From the NCBI GenBank assembly GCA_020441345.1, contig JAGRMK010000323.1:1-8440 (forward strand): 8,440 nucleotides of DNA. The letters run 5' to 3'. Source of the DNA: Paracoccaceae bacterium (GTDB taxonomy: Bacteria; Pseudomonadota; Alphaproteobacteria; Rhodobacterales; Rhodobacteraceae). Positions 1-6,563 of the stretch are shown here, piece after piece (the stretch's first letter is position 1; the number at the start of each line of letters is the position of its first letter). The position numbers and the translations under genes were made by a program. The notes beneath the pieces are model-generated. The model was not told the origin of the DNA. It saw only the letters and a program-made list of their open reading frames with translations, and did no database searches.

Positions 1-852
1 GTCGCCGCGTTCAGGGCCCTGATCGAGGAAAAAGGCGGCACGCTGCGCACCGGCGCGGATGTCGAGCGGATCACCACCGCCAACGGGCGCGTCACCGGCG
101 TGCGGCTGGCGGGCGGCGAGACGATCGCCTGCGCGTCGGTCCTGGCCTCGGTCGCGCCGGGTCAATTGTATGGCCGCCTGCTCGACGGCGTGGACCTGCC
201 CCAGGATCGCGACGCCCTGCGCCACTACCGCCACGGGCGCGGCAATTTCCAGCTGCATTACGCGCTGGACCGGGCACCCGAATGGCAGACGCCGGGATTG
301 GACGAGGTGGCGCTGATCCACCTGAGCGACGGCATCGACGCGGTGTCGAAATCGGCCAACGAGGCCGAACGCGGGATGTTCCCCGAAACACCGACAATCT
401 GCGTTGGCCAGCCGTCAAGGCTGGACCCCACACGCTGCCCCGATGGCAAGGCGGTCTTGTGGTTGCAAATCCCCGACGCGCCGCGCGCAATCAAGGGCGA
501 CGCGGCGGGCTCGATCGCGGGCCGCTGCTGGGACGAGCCGACGCGCGAGGCTTTCGCCGACCGGATCGAGGCGATCCTGGCCCGGCACATCAAGGATTTC
601 GACCAGATCAAGCTGGCGCGCCGCGCCTATTCCCCGGCCGATCTGGAAGCGCTGAACGTGAACCTGGTGGGCGGCGATCCCTATGGCGGGCATTGCGGCA
701 TCGACCAGTTTTTCATCTGGCGGCCGTTCGCGCATTCCACCAACGGGATCGGGCCGGTCAAGGGCCTGATCCATATCGGTGCCTCGACCCATCCGGGGCC
801 CGGTCTGGGCGGCGGATCGGGGTTCAACGCGGCGAAAAGGCTGGGCGCATGA
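1..852 (+). CDS. FAD-dependent oxidoreductase, phytoene desaturase-like (5' partial)
   Basis: The reading frame is open from the first base and stops with TGA at 850-852, giving 283 C-terminal residues; the N-terminal dinucleotide-binding motif lies outside the window. The end of the protein carries the signature of the phytoene desaturase/amine-oxidase-like flavoprotein family (COG1233 type). There is a segment reading NVNLVGGDPYGG, then a DQFF..RPF stretch, and finally GASTHPGPGLGGGSGFNAAK, the C-terminal FAD-contacting motif. Enzymes of this family use FAD to desaturate or oxidise C-C or C-N bonds. The family is broad, and the bacterial members outside carotenoid synthesis mostly have unknown substrates. 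No other carotenoid gene is visible here and the neighbours look catabolic, so a carotenoid role is not supported. Its stop overlaps the regulator's start, so the two are translationally coupled. The family call is firm; the substrate is unknown. Confidence 0.85.
   Translation, partial: VAAFRALIEEKGGTLRTGADVERITTANGRVTGVRLAGGETIACASVLASVAPGQLYGRLLDGVDLPQDRDALRHYRHGRGNFQLHYALDRAPEWQTPGLDEVALIHLSDGIDAVSKSANEAERGMFPETPTICVGQPSRLDPTRCPDGKAVLWLQIPDAPRAIKGDAAGSIAGRCWDEPTREAFADRIEAILARHIKDFDQIKLARRAYSPADLEALNVNLVGGDPYGGHCGIDQFFIWRPFAHSTNGIGPVKGLIHIGASTHPGPGLGGGSGFNAAKRLGA
835..840 (+). promoter_or_regulatory. Ribosome binding site for the MarR gene
   Basis: AAAAGG lies inside the end of the upstream oxidoreductase gene, 8 bases before the ATG at 849. 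It supports starting the regulator at that ATG, which forms an ATGA overlap with the preceding stop, rather than at any codon further upstream in the same open frame. Confidence 0.6.
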
Positions 853-1319
853 AAGATCAGGACCAGACGCGCCCCAGGCTGGGCGAAACCGGGCTGGAAG
901 GCTTCGCGCCCTATCTGATGAACCGCATCATGGGGCGTTACAACGCGGCGCTTCGGGCGGAAATGGCGCGGCTGGGACTGACTACGCCCAAGATGCGCGC
1001 GCTTTCTGTTCTGTCGGTGGTGCCGGCGCCGCTGATCCGCGAACTGGCGGTCTATACCATCGTCGAACAATCGACACTGAGCCGCGCGCTGGAGCAGCTC
1101 GACGCCGAGGGGCTGGTCCGCCGCGAACCCGACGCAACCGACAGCCGGGCAACGCGGGTCCATATCACCCCCGCCGGCCGCGCCGTGTTCGAACGACTCT
1201 GGCCGCATATGGCCACGGCGCAGGACGGGCTGTTCCGGGGCATTCCCGACGACGAACGGCGCGCCTTTGTCGGCACGCTGCAAAAGATCCTGCGCAACAT
1301 CCGCAAGCACGAATTCTGA
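849..1319 (+). CDS. MarR family transcriptional regulator
   Basis: This 156-residue protein has the usual MarR length and architecture. Helices occur at both ends for dimerisation, and a winged helix-turn-helix sits at about residues 46-110. The recognition helix is around QSTLSRALEQLDAEGL (74-89), followed by the wing with DSRATRVHITPAGRA (98-112), a good match to the family's D-x-R...V-x-LT-x-x-G pattern. MarR proteins bind palindromic operators as dimers and usually release DNA when they bind a small aromatic or CoA-linked ligand. This one sits in the middle of a putative catabolic operon, so it may sense a pathway substrate or intermediate; that is inference. There is no gap upstream of it to hold its own promoter, so its operator is probably in front of the operon, outside the window. 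No redox-sensing Cys is visible: the protein contains no cysteine. Family certain, ligand unknown. Confidence 0.93.
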   Translation: MKDQDQTRPRLGETGLEGFAPYLMNRIMGRYNAALRAEMARLGLTTPKMRALSVLSVVPAPLIRELAVYTIVEQSTLSRALEQLDAEGLVRREPDATDSRATRVHITPAGRAVFERLWPHMATAQDGLFRGIPDDERRAFVGTLQKILRNIRKHEF

Positions 1320-1321
1320 GG
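1317..1321 (+). promoter_or_regulatory. Ribosome binding site for the iorA-like gene
   Basis: TGAGG overlaps the stop codon of the MarR gene and is 5 bases before the ATG at 1327. It decides the start of the IorA-like protein in favour of 1327 over an in-frame upstream candidate at 1267, which lies inside the regulator gene and would add 20 residues unrelated to the family. Confidence 0.6.
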
Positions 1322-1326
1322 TTTCC

Positions 1327-3477
1327 ATGGCAGAACGATCCTTCAAGGCCGAAGTCGAGCATTTGCGACTGGGCGACGGCCAGACCTTTACCGGCGAGGG
1401 GATCCTGGCGATCACCAAGGCGCTGCTTGAAAACGGGGTCGGCTATGTCGGCGGCTACCAGGGGGCGCCGATCAGTCACCTGATGGACGTTCTCGCCGAT
1501 GCCGAAGATCTGATGTCCGAACTTGGCGTGCGCTTCGAGGCGAACGCCTCGGAAGCGGCGGCGGCGGCGATGCTGGCGGCCTCGGTGCATTACCCGATCC
1601 GGGGCGCGGTGACGTTCAAGGGGCCGGTGGGGGTCAACGTGGCCTCGGATGCGCTGGCGAACCTGTCGTCGTCCGGCGTGACCGGCGGCGCGCTGATCAT
1701 CGTCGGCGAGGATTATGGCGAGGGCTCCAGCATCATGCAGGAGCGCAGCCACGCCTTCGCGATGAAATCGCAGTTCTGGCTGCTGGACCCGCGTCCGAAC
1801 CTGCCGTCGATCGTCAAGGCGGTGGGCGACGGGTTCGAATTGTCCGAGGCGTCGAACACGCCGGTGATGCTGATGGTGCGGATCCGTGCCTGCCATGTCA
1901 CCGGCCAGTTCGAAACCCGCACCAACAAGCGCCCGCCGCTGACCGTGCGCGACGCGCTGTCGAACCCGCAACGCAATGTCGCGCGCATCGTCCTGCCGCC
2001 GATGTCCTACGCGCAGGAACACGACAAGATCGACAACCGCTGGCCCGCGGCCCAGGCCTATATCCGGGAACACCGGTTGAACGAGGTGTTCGGCCCCAAA
2101 GAGGCCCCGGTCGGAATCGTCTGCCAGGGCGGGATGTACAACGGCGTGATCCGCGCGCTGCAACGCCTGGGTCTGGCCGATCTGCATGGCAACAGCCAGG
2201 TGCCGCTTTATGTTCTGAACGTCACCTATCCCATCGTCCCCGAAGAATTCACCGAATTCTGCGCCGGCAAGGGGGCTGTGCTGATCGTCGAAGAAGGCCA
2301 GCCAGAGTTCATCGAACAGCACCTGAGCACCCACATCCTGCGGGGTGGGATGTCGGTCAAGCTGCACGGCAAGGACATCTTTCCGATGGCCGGGGAATAC
2401 ACCGGCAAGGTGATGTTCGACGCCATCGACGCCTTCTTGCGCCAGACCGCGCCCGAGATGCTGCCCGCGCAGATCCTGGCCCCGAACGAACCCGCGCCTC
2501 AGATCCCCGATCTGTCGAAAACCGTGCCCGTGCGCCCACCCGGATTCTGCACCGGCTGCCCGGAACGCCCGATCTTCGCGGCGATGAAGCTGGTGCAAAA
2601 AGAACTGGGCGAACACCAGATCAGCGCCGATATTGGCTGTCACCTGTTCGCCAGCCTGCCGCCTTTCAACATCGGCGGTGCGACGATGGGCTACGGGCTT
2701 GGCCCGGCCTCCAATGCCGCCTTTGATGGCGGCGGGGAAAAGCGCCCGATCTCGGTGATCGGTGACGGCGGGTTCTGGCACAACGGGCTGAGCAGTTCGT
2801 TCGGCAACATGATGTTCAACAAGTCCGACGGCGTCGCGGTGGTGGTCGACAACTTCTATTCGGCGGCGACCGGCGGTCAGGACATTCTGTCGTCCCGCGC
2901 GAAAAACCCGACGAAAGCCACCAACAATCCGATTTCCAAGGCGCTCAAGGGCATCGGCATCGACTGGGTGCGGCAGGTGGATCGCACCTATGACGTGGCG
3001 CATATGCGCGACGTGCTGCGCGAGGCGCTGACCACCGACGCGCCCGGCCCGCGGGTCATCGTTGCATCGTCGGAATGCATGCTGAACAAGCAGCGCCGCG
3101 AAAAGCCGCAGCGCGCCAAGGCGATCCGCGAGGGGCGCCGCGTCGAGGCGCCGCGGTTTGGCGTGGACGAAAGCGTCTGCACCGGCGACCACGCCTGTAT
3201 CCGGCTGTCGGGATGCCCGTCTCTCAGCCTCAAGCGGCTGGACGATCCGTTGCGCGACGATCCGGTCGCCGCGATCGATCAGACCTGTGTCGGCTGCGGC
3301 AACTGCGGCGAGGTTGCCGAAGCGGCGGTGCTCTGCCCATCGTTCTACGAGGCGCGCGTGGTTCACAACCCCTCGGGGTTCGAGGCGCGCGTGGATGGCT
3401 GGCGTCAACGGCTGATCGGCTGGCTGTCCCGGCGTCGCGCGGCAAGACGGCTGTCTTTTGAAGAGGTTTCGGCATGA
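1327..3477 (+). CDS. iorA: Indolepyruvate:ferredoxin oxidoreductase alpha subunit-like (IorA)
   Basis: This 716-residue protein is the thiamine-diphosphate subunit of a two-subunit 2-oxoacid oxidoreductase, which oxidatively decarboxylates arylpyruvates to aryl-acetyl-CoA and passes electrons to an iron-sulfur carrier. The N-terminal domain (about 20-250) has GYQGAPISH (43-51) and a conserved acidic segment FEANASEAA (70-78). A middle domain spans about 255-370. A CTGCPERP motif (408-415) precedes the diphosphate-binding domain, whose GDG (479-481) through N509 matches the GDG-x(n)-N thiamine-diphosphate/Mg motif. The C-terminal ferredoxin domain has C618, D621, C624, C630-Pro and C654, C657, C660, C670-Pro, so one expected Cys is Asp. 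Length matches bacterial IorA with an attached ferredoxin domain. It overlaps the partner subunit gene by ATGA, so the two are co-translated and form a cytoplasmic complex. Substrate could be indolepyruvate, phenylpyruvate or another aryl-oxoacid; the sequence does not decide. Confidence 0.9.
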   Translation: MAERSFKAEVEHLRLGDGQTFTGEGILAITKALLENGVGYVGGYQGAPISHLMDVLADAEDLMSELGVRFEANASEAAAAAMLAASVHYPIRGAVTFKGPVGVNVASDALANLSSSGVTGGALIIVGEDYGEGSSIMQERSHAFAMKSQFWLLDPRPNLPSIVKAVGDGFELSEASNTPVMLMVRIRACHVTGQFETRTNKRPPLTVRDALSNPQRNVARIVLPPMSYAQEHDKIDNRWPAAQAYIREHRLNEVFGPKEAPVGIVCQGGMYNGVIRALQRLGLADLHGNSQVPLYVLNVTYPIVPEEFTEFCAGKGAVLIVEEGQPEFIEQHLSTHILRGGMSVKLHGKDIFPMAGEYTGKVMFDAIDAFLRQTAPEMLPAQILAPNEPAPQIPDLSKTVPVRPPGFCTGCPERPIFAAMKLVQKELGEHQISADIGCHLFASLPPFNIGGATMGYGLGPASNAAFDGGGEKRPISVIGDGGFWHNGLSSSFGNMMFNKSDGVAVVVDNFYSAATGGQDILSSRAKNPTKATNNPISKALKGIGIDWVRQVDRTYDVAHMRDVLREALTTDAPGPRVIVASSECMLNKQRREKPQRAKAIREGRRVEAPRFGVDESVCTGDHACIRLSGCPSLSLKRLDDPLRDDPVAAIDQTCVGCGNCGEVAEAAVLCPSFYEARVVHNPSGFEARVDGWRQRLIGWLSRRRAARRLSFEEVSA
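3461..3466 (+). promoter_or_regulatory. Ribosome binding site for the iorB-like gene
   Basis: AAGAGG is 7 bases upstream of the ATG at 3474, within the last codons of the IorA gene. With the ATGA stop/start overlap it points to coupled translation, as expected for two subunits of one complex. Confidence 0.65.
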
Positions 3478-5021
3478 CGCTGGCGGTTTCACACTTCACT
3501 CCGGAAAGCCGTCAGGATGGCATCATCAAACTGGCGGCGATGGCGGTCGGCGGTCAGGGCGGGGGCGTTCTGACCGGTTGGATCGAATCGGTCGCCCGCG
3601 CCCAGGGCTATGCCGTGCAGGCGACCAGCGTCGCGGGCGTGGCGCAGCGCACCGGGGCCACGATTTACTATGTGGAAATGGCCCCCAGGGGCGCGCAGGC
3701 ACCGGTCTTTTCGTTGGCCCCCTCGGCGGGGGACGTGGACATCCTGATCGCCGCCGAGATGATGGAGGTCGGCCGCTCGATTCTGCGTGGCTTCGTGACG
3801 CCCGATTGCACGACGCTGATCGGTTCGACCCACCGATCGCTGGCGGTCAGCGAAAAGATGGCGCCGGGCGACGGGATCGCCGACGCCGACGAGGTGCGCG
3901 CCGCCGCCGAAGTCGCCGCGCGCCAGCTCGTCCTGGCCGATTTCGAAGGGGTCGCGGTGCGCGCGGGCTCGGTCATTTCGGCCAGCCTGTTCGGCGCTCT
4001 GGCCGGGTCCGGCGCGCTGCCGTTTCCGCGCTCGGCCTTCGAGGATGCGATCCGCGCGGGCGGCAAGGGGGTCGAGGCCTCGTTGCGGGCCTTCGCCGCC
4101 GGGTTCGACGTGGCACAAGCCGGGGTCGAGCCCGCGCGGCCTGGCGACCAGCGCCCGCCCGCGGACCCCGCGCCGCGCGGCCCGGCCCGGTTGCTGGCCG
4201 ACTGGCAGGCGTTGCAGACCCGGCTCACGGCCCTGCCCGCGCCGGTGCAACAGATGGCCCGCGCCGGTCTGCGCAAGGTCGTCGATTTCCAGGACACCGC
4301 CTATGGCGCGGTCTACCTGGACCGGCTGGAGCGGGTGCAGGCCGCCGACAGCGCAGCGCAGGGCTGGGAACTGTCGCGTCAGGGCGCGAAATACATCGCC
4401 AACGCGATGGCCTATGACGACATCATCCGCGTTGCCGACGCCAAGACAAGGCCCGAACGTCTGGCCCGGATCCGCGCCGAAATGGGTGCCTCGGGGGTCA
4501 TGCACCTGACCGAATTCACCCATCCGCGCGCGGAAGAGGTGGTCAGCCTGCTTCCCGCCCGGCTCGGCCGCTGGATCAACGCCCGCCCGCGCCTGCTGGG
4601 TTGGATCGACCGGCGGGTAAACAAGGGGCGGCGGCTACGCACCGACCGGCTGTTGCCGTTCCTGCAACTGCATCTGCTCGCCTCGATGAAGGGGTGGCGG
4701 CTGCGCAGTCTGCGCCATGCCGACGAGGCCGCGCATCTGGACAGATGGCTGGACATCGCGCTGCGCCATGCGGCGACGGATTACGCCCTGGGGGTCGAGG
4801 TGCTGAAGGCGCGCCGCCTGATCAAGGGCTATTCCGACACCCACGCGCGGGGCCTTGGCAAGTTCGACCGGGTGATGGACGGCGCGGCGCGGGTCGCGGG
4901 GCGCGACGACGCCGCCGACTGGACCCGCCGCCTGGTCACCGCCGCCCTGCAGGACGAAGAGGGCACGGCGCTGGACGGGGCGCTGCGCACCATCGACAGC
5001 TTTACCGCCAAGGCGGGCTGA
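3474..5021 (+). CDS. iorB: Indolepyruvate oxidoreductase beta subunit-like (IorB) with long C-terminal domain
   Basis: This 515-residue protein is the partner subunit of the upstream thiamine-diphosphate enzyme. Residues about 16-215 form the 2-oxoacid:acceptor oxidoreductase gamma-type domain. GGQGGG (26-31) followed by VLTGW corresponds to the family's G-x-GGQG start, and GVAQRTGA (55-62) corresponds to the G-x-AQR-x-G segment. Classical archaeal IorB stops at roughly 200 residues. This protein continues through a Pro/Ala/Arg-rich linker (about 216-245) into a second, mostly helical, Arg- and Leu-rich region of about 265 residues (PVQQMARAGLRKVVDFQDTA and onward). That extension is known from proteobacterial IorB relatives and, as I recall, is catalogued as a domain of unknown function (DUF6537). 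Its role is unknown; docking to IorA or to an electron acceptor is possible. No signal peptide, membrane segment or cysteine cluster is visible. Family call is strong; substrate is inferred from the family only. Confidence 0.87.
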   Translation: MTLAVSHFTPESRQDGIIKLAAMAVGGQGGGVLTGWIESVARAQGYAVQATSVAGVAQRTGATIYYVEMAPRGAQAPVFSLAPSAGDVDILIAAEMMEVGRSILRGFVTPDCTTLIGSTHRSLAVSEKMAPGDGIADADEVRAAAEVAARQLVLADFEGVAVRAGSVISASLFGALAGSGALPFPRSAFEDAIRAGGKGVEASLRAFAAGFDVAQAGVEPARPGDQRPPADPAPRGPARLLADWQALQTRLTALPAPVQQMARAGLRKVVDFQDTAYGAVYLDRLERVQAADSAAQGWELSRQGAKYIANAMAYDDIIRVADAKTRPERLARIRAEMGASGVMHLTEFTHPRAEEVVSLLPARLGRWINARPRLLGWIDRRVNKGRRLRTDRLLPFLQLHLLASMKGWRLRSLRHADEAAHLDRWLDIALRHAATDYALGVEVLKARRLIKGYSDTHARGLGKFDRVMDGAARVAGRDDAADWTRRLVTAALQDEEGTALDGALRTIDSFTAKAG

Positions 5022-5027
5022 GCCGCG

Positions 5028-5062
5028 ACGCGGGTGCGCCCAAAACCGGGACGCGCCCGCGT
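5028..5062 (+). terminator. GC-rich hairpin after iorB, attenuator- or terminator-like
   Basis: An inverted repeat of 14 and 15 bases begins 7 bases after the iorB stop. The left arm ACGCGGGTGCGCCC (5028-5041) pairs with GGGACGCGCCCGCGT (5048-5062) across the loop AAAACC, with one G-T pair and one bulged A (5051). The stem is very stable, but no T-run follows directly; the nearest is TTTT at 5078-5081. It could therefore be a partial terminator, an mRNA 3' stabiliser that lets the ior part be expressed differently from the downstream part, or a remnant terminator. Function is inference; the repeat itself is plain in the sequence. Confidence 0.5.
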
Positions 5063-5085
5063 TGCCTCCCTGCCCGCTTTTCATT

Positions 5086-5113
5086 CGCCCGGTGTTGTGC
5101 CACGATCCGGGCG
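5086..5113. repeat. Second inverted repeat in the iorB-oxygenase spacer
   Basis: CGCCCGG (5086-5092) and CCGGGCG (5107-5113) form a perfect 7-base inverted repeat around a 14-base centre, 30 bases before the oxygenase ribosome binding site. It may be a leader hairpin or a dyad operator in front of an internal promoter. In GC-rich DNA a 7-base match can arise by chance, so the functional call is weak. Confidence 0.35.
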
Positions 5114-5142
5114 CAACCCTGATTTTCTTTCGACAACGCGAC

Positions 5143-5148
5143 CGGAGG
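5143..5148 (+). promoter_or_regulatory. Strong ribosome binding site for the Rieske oxygenase
   Basis: CGGAGG lies 7 bases upstream of the ATG at 5156. It is the best Shine-Dalgarno sequence in the window and fixes the start of the oxygenase. Confidence 0.75.
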
Positions 5149-5155
5149 CACCAGC

Positions 5156-6472
5156 ATGATCAGCCATGAACTCAATGATCTGATCACGCGCATCGGGCCG
5201 GGCACGCCTGCGGGCGCTGTGCTGCGCCGCTACTGGCAACCCGCCGCGCTGAGCGATGAACTGGCCGGCGAACGCCCGGTGGTGCCGGTCACGCTGCTGG
5301 GTGAGAAACTCGTGCTGTTTCGCGATGACGAGGGGCAACTGGGCCTGATCCAGCGCCACTGCCCGCATCGTGGCGCCGATCTATGCTATGGTCGGCTTGA
5401 AGACAACGGGTTGCGCTGCCCGTTCCACGGCTGGCATTTCAACCGCGACGGCCAGTGCGTCGAACAACCCGGCGAGCCCGAGGGATCGCGGATGCACGAA
5501 CAGATCAAGGCACGCGCCTATCCGGTCGCGGAACGCAACGGCATCGTCTGGGCCTATATGGGCCCCGGAGAGCCACCCGCCTTCCCGAATTTTGACTGTT
5601 TCCGCGCCCCCGAAAGCCATGTCTTCGCCTTCAAGGGGCTGTGGGAATGCAACTGGCTTCAGGCGCTGGAGGTCGGGATCGACCCGGCCCATGCCTCGTT
5701 CCTGCACCGGTTCTTGCAAGACGAAAACCCCGACGAGCAATACGGCAAGCAGTTCCGCGACCGCGCGGCGGATACCAATATCCCCATCACGCAGGTGTTG
5801 CGCGACTACCCGCGCCCCGAAATCAGCGTCGAGGATACCGCCTATGGCCTCAAGCTGACGGCGCTGCGCCATATGGACGGCGGGCTGACCCATGTGCGCG
5901 TCACCAATCAGATCTTTCCCGTGGCGATCAGCATCCCGATGTCGCGCGAGATGATCATCACCCAATGGCATGTGCCGATCGACGACGAAAACTGCTACTG
6001 GTATGCGATGTTCACCAGCTTCGACAAACCCGTCGACAAGGACTTGATGCGCGCGCAGCGGTTGCAGGAACATACCCTGCCGGACTACGCGCCCAGAAAG
6101 AACCGCGCCAACAACTATGGCTACGACCCCAAAGAGCAGGGCACGCAGACCTATACCGGCATGGGGATGGACATCAACGTGCACGACCAATGGGCGGTGG
6201 AGTCGCTGGGCCGCATCCAGGACCGCACCGACGAACACCTGGGCAAGACAGACATCGGCATCATCCGCTATCGCCGGATGCTGCGCGCAGCGATCAAGGC
6301 GCTGCAAGACGGTGACGAGGCCGCGCTGCCGATGCTCGGGGCAACGAATGTGGCCGCGATCCAGGGGCCTCTGTCGAATGACGCGGTGACCGACACGACC
6401 GACTGGCAATCCGCCAGCCAGAGTGCTGACGCGCGCCGGCGCGCCGCCTGTCCCTGGGATGCGACGGTCTGA
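5156..6472 (+). CDS. Rieske [2Fe-2S] aromatic ring-hydroxylating oxygenase, alpha subunit
   Basis: This 438-residue protein is the catalytic subunit of a Rieske non-heme-iron oxygenase, which uses O2 and two electrons to hydroxylate or O-demethylate aromatic rings. The N-terminal Rieske domain has C69-P-H71 and C88-P-F-H91, the complete C-x-H-x16-C-x-x-H cluster motif. The catalytic domain has D176-P-A-H179-A-S-F-L-H184, the D-x2-H-x4-H mononuclear iron motif; the third (carboxylate) ligand is probably in the later catalytic domain but I cannot assign it. The C-terminal region around HDQWAVESLG and QDRTDEHLG resembles the phthalate 4,5-dioxygenase/phenoxybenzoate dioxygenase-like group, alpha-only oxygenases that need a separate reductase. 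No beta subunit and no reductase or ferredoxin gene lies beside it, so electrons come from elsewhere or from a shared carrier. It follows the ior pair after a 134-base spacer with hairpins and precedes the ligase gene by 91 bases. Substrate is not predictable from sequence. Confidence 0.93.
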   Translation: MISHELNDLITRIGPGTPAGAVLRRYWQPAALSDELAGERPVVPVTLLGEKLVLFRDDEGQLGLIQRHCPHRGADLCYGRLEDNGLRCPFHGWHFNRDGQCVEQPGEPEGSRMHEQIKARAYPVAERNGIVWAYMGPGEPPAFPNFDCFRAPESHVFAFKGLWECNWLQALEVGIDPAHASFLHRFLQDENPDEQYGKQFRDRAADTNIPITQVLRDYPRPEISVEDTAYGLKLTALRHMDGGLTHVRVTNQIFPVAISIPMSREMIITQWHVPIDDENCYWYAMFTSFDKPVDKDLMRAQRLQEHTLPDYAPRKNRANNYGYDPKEQGTQTYTGMGMDINVHDQWAVESLGRIQDRTDEHLGKTDIGIIRYRRMLRAAIKALQDGDEAALPMLGATNVAAIQGPLSNDAVTDTTDWQSASQSADARRRAACPWDATV

Positions 6473-6491
6473 AACGGGGTTTGATTTCGTC

Positions 6492-6502
6492 CCCCCTGGG
6501 GG
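6492..6502. repeat. Short C/G palindrome CCCCC-T-GGGGG
   Basis: Directly after the oxygenase gene there are five C, one T and five G, inside TCGT-C6-T-G5-TGATGCGA. The two arms pair exactly, but a single-base centre is too tight for a full RNA hairpin, so some pairs would open. It could be a protein-binding dyad or chance. Confidence 0.3.
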
Positions 6503-6516
6503 TGATGCGACGGGGC

Positions 6517-6540
6517 GTGCGCCTGCCGGGCACGGCGCAC
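6517..6540 (+). other. Leader hairpin upstream of the glutamyl ligase gene
   Basis: GTGCGCC (6517-6523) pairs exactly with GGCGCAC (6534-6540). Inside, TGC (6524-6526) pairs with GCA (6530-6532) around the loop CGG, leaving one bulged C (6533). The result is a compact 10-pair stem that ends 23 bases before the ligase start codon. No T-run follows, so it is not a typical terminator. It may slow or stabilise the transcript between oxygenase and ligase. The structure is visible; the role is inferred. Confidence 0.45.
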
Positions 6541-6563
6541 CCGAACAGGCGGGACCAGGGCGC

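Noticed and set aside
1..852. A carotenoid biosynthesis role for the partial flavoenzyme, given its phytoene-desaturase-like motifs.
   Set aside because: No other carotenoid gene is present and the coupled neighbours are a MarR regulator and aromatic-type catabolic enzymes. Many members of this family are not carotenoid enzymes.
1267..1326. An upstream in-frame start for the iorA-like gene within the MarR gene.
   Set aside because: It would add 20 residues that are the MarR tail read in another frame. The ATG at 1327 has a Shine-Dalgarno at correct spacing.
1165..3492. A 775-codon open frame on the minus strand opposite the iorA-like gene.
   Set aside because: Its translation is rich in Arg, His, Ala and Gln with no domain motif, and it mirrors a gene with complete catalytic motifs on the plus strand. 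Long antisense frames are expected in GC-rich coding DNA.
3458..4417. A 319-codon plus-strand frame overlapping the iorB-like gene.
   Set aside because: Its translation is dominated by Arg and Gly, typical of an out-of-frame reading. The iorB frame has the GGQGGG and AQR motifs and a proper ribosome binding site.
5095..5123. A possible promoter before the oxygenase (TTGTGC with a weak TGATTT-like -10).
   Set aside because: The -10 match and spacing are poor and sigma-70 boxes are hard to call in GC-rich alphaproteobacterial DNA. It is not supported well enough to list as a promoter.
6423..6563. A GTG-initiated N-terminal extension of 47 residues on the glutamine-synthetase-like protein.
   Set aside because: It overlaps the end of the oxygenase gene, has Pro/Gly-rich non-family sequence and crosses the hairpin region. 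The ATG at 6564 gives the usual family N-terminus.
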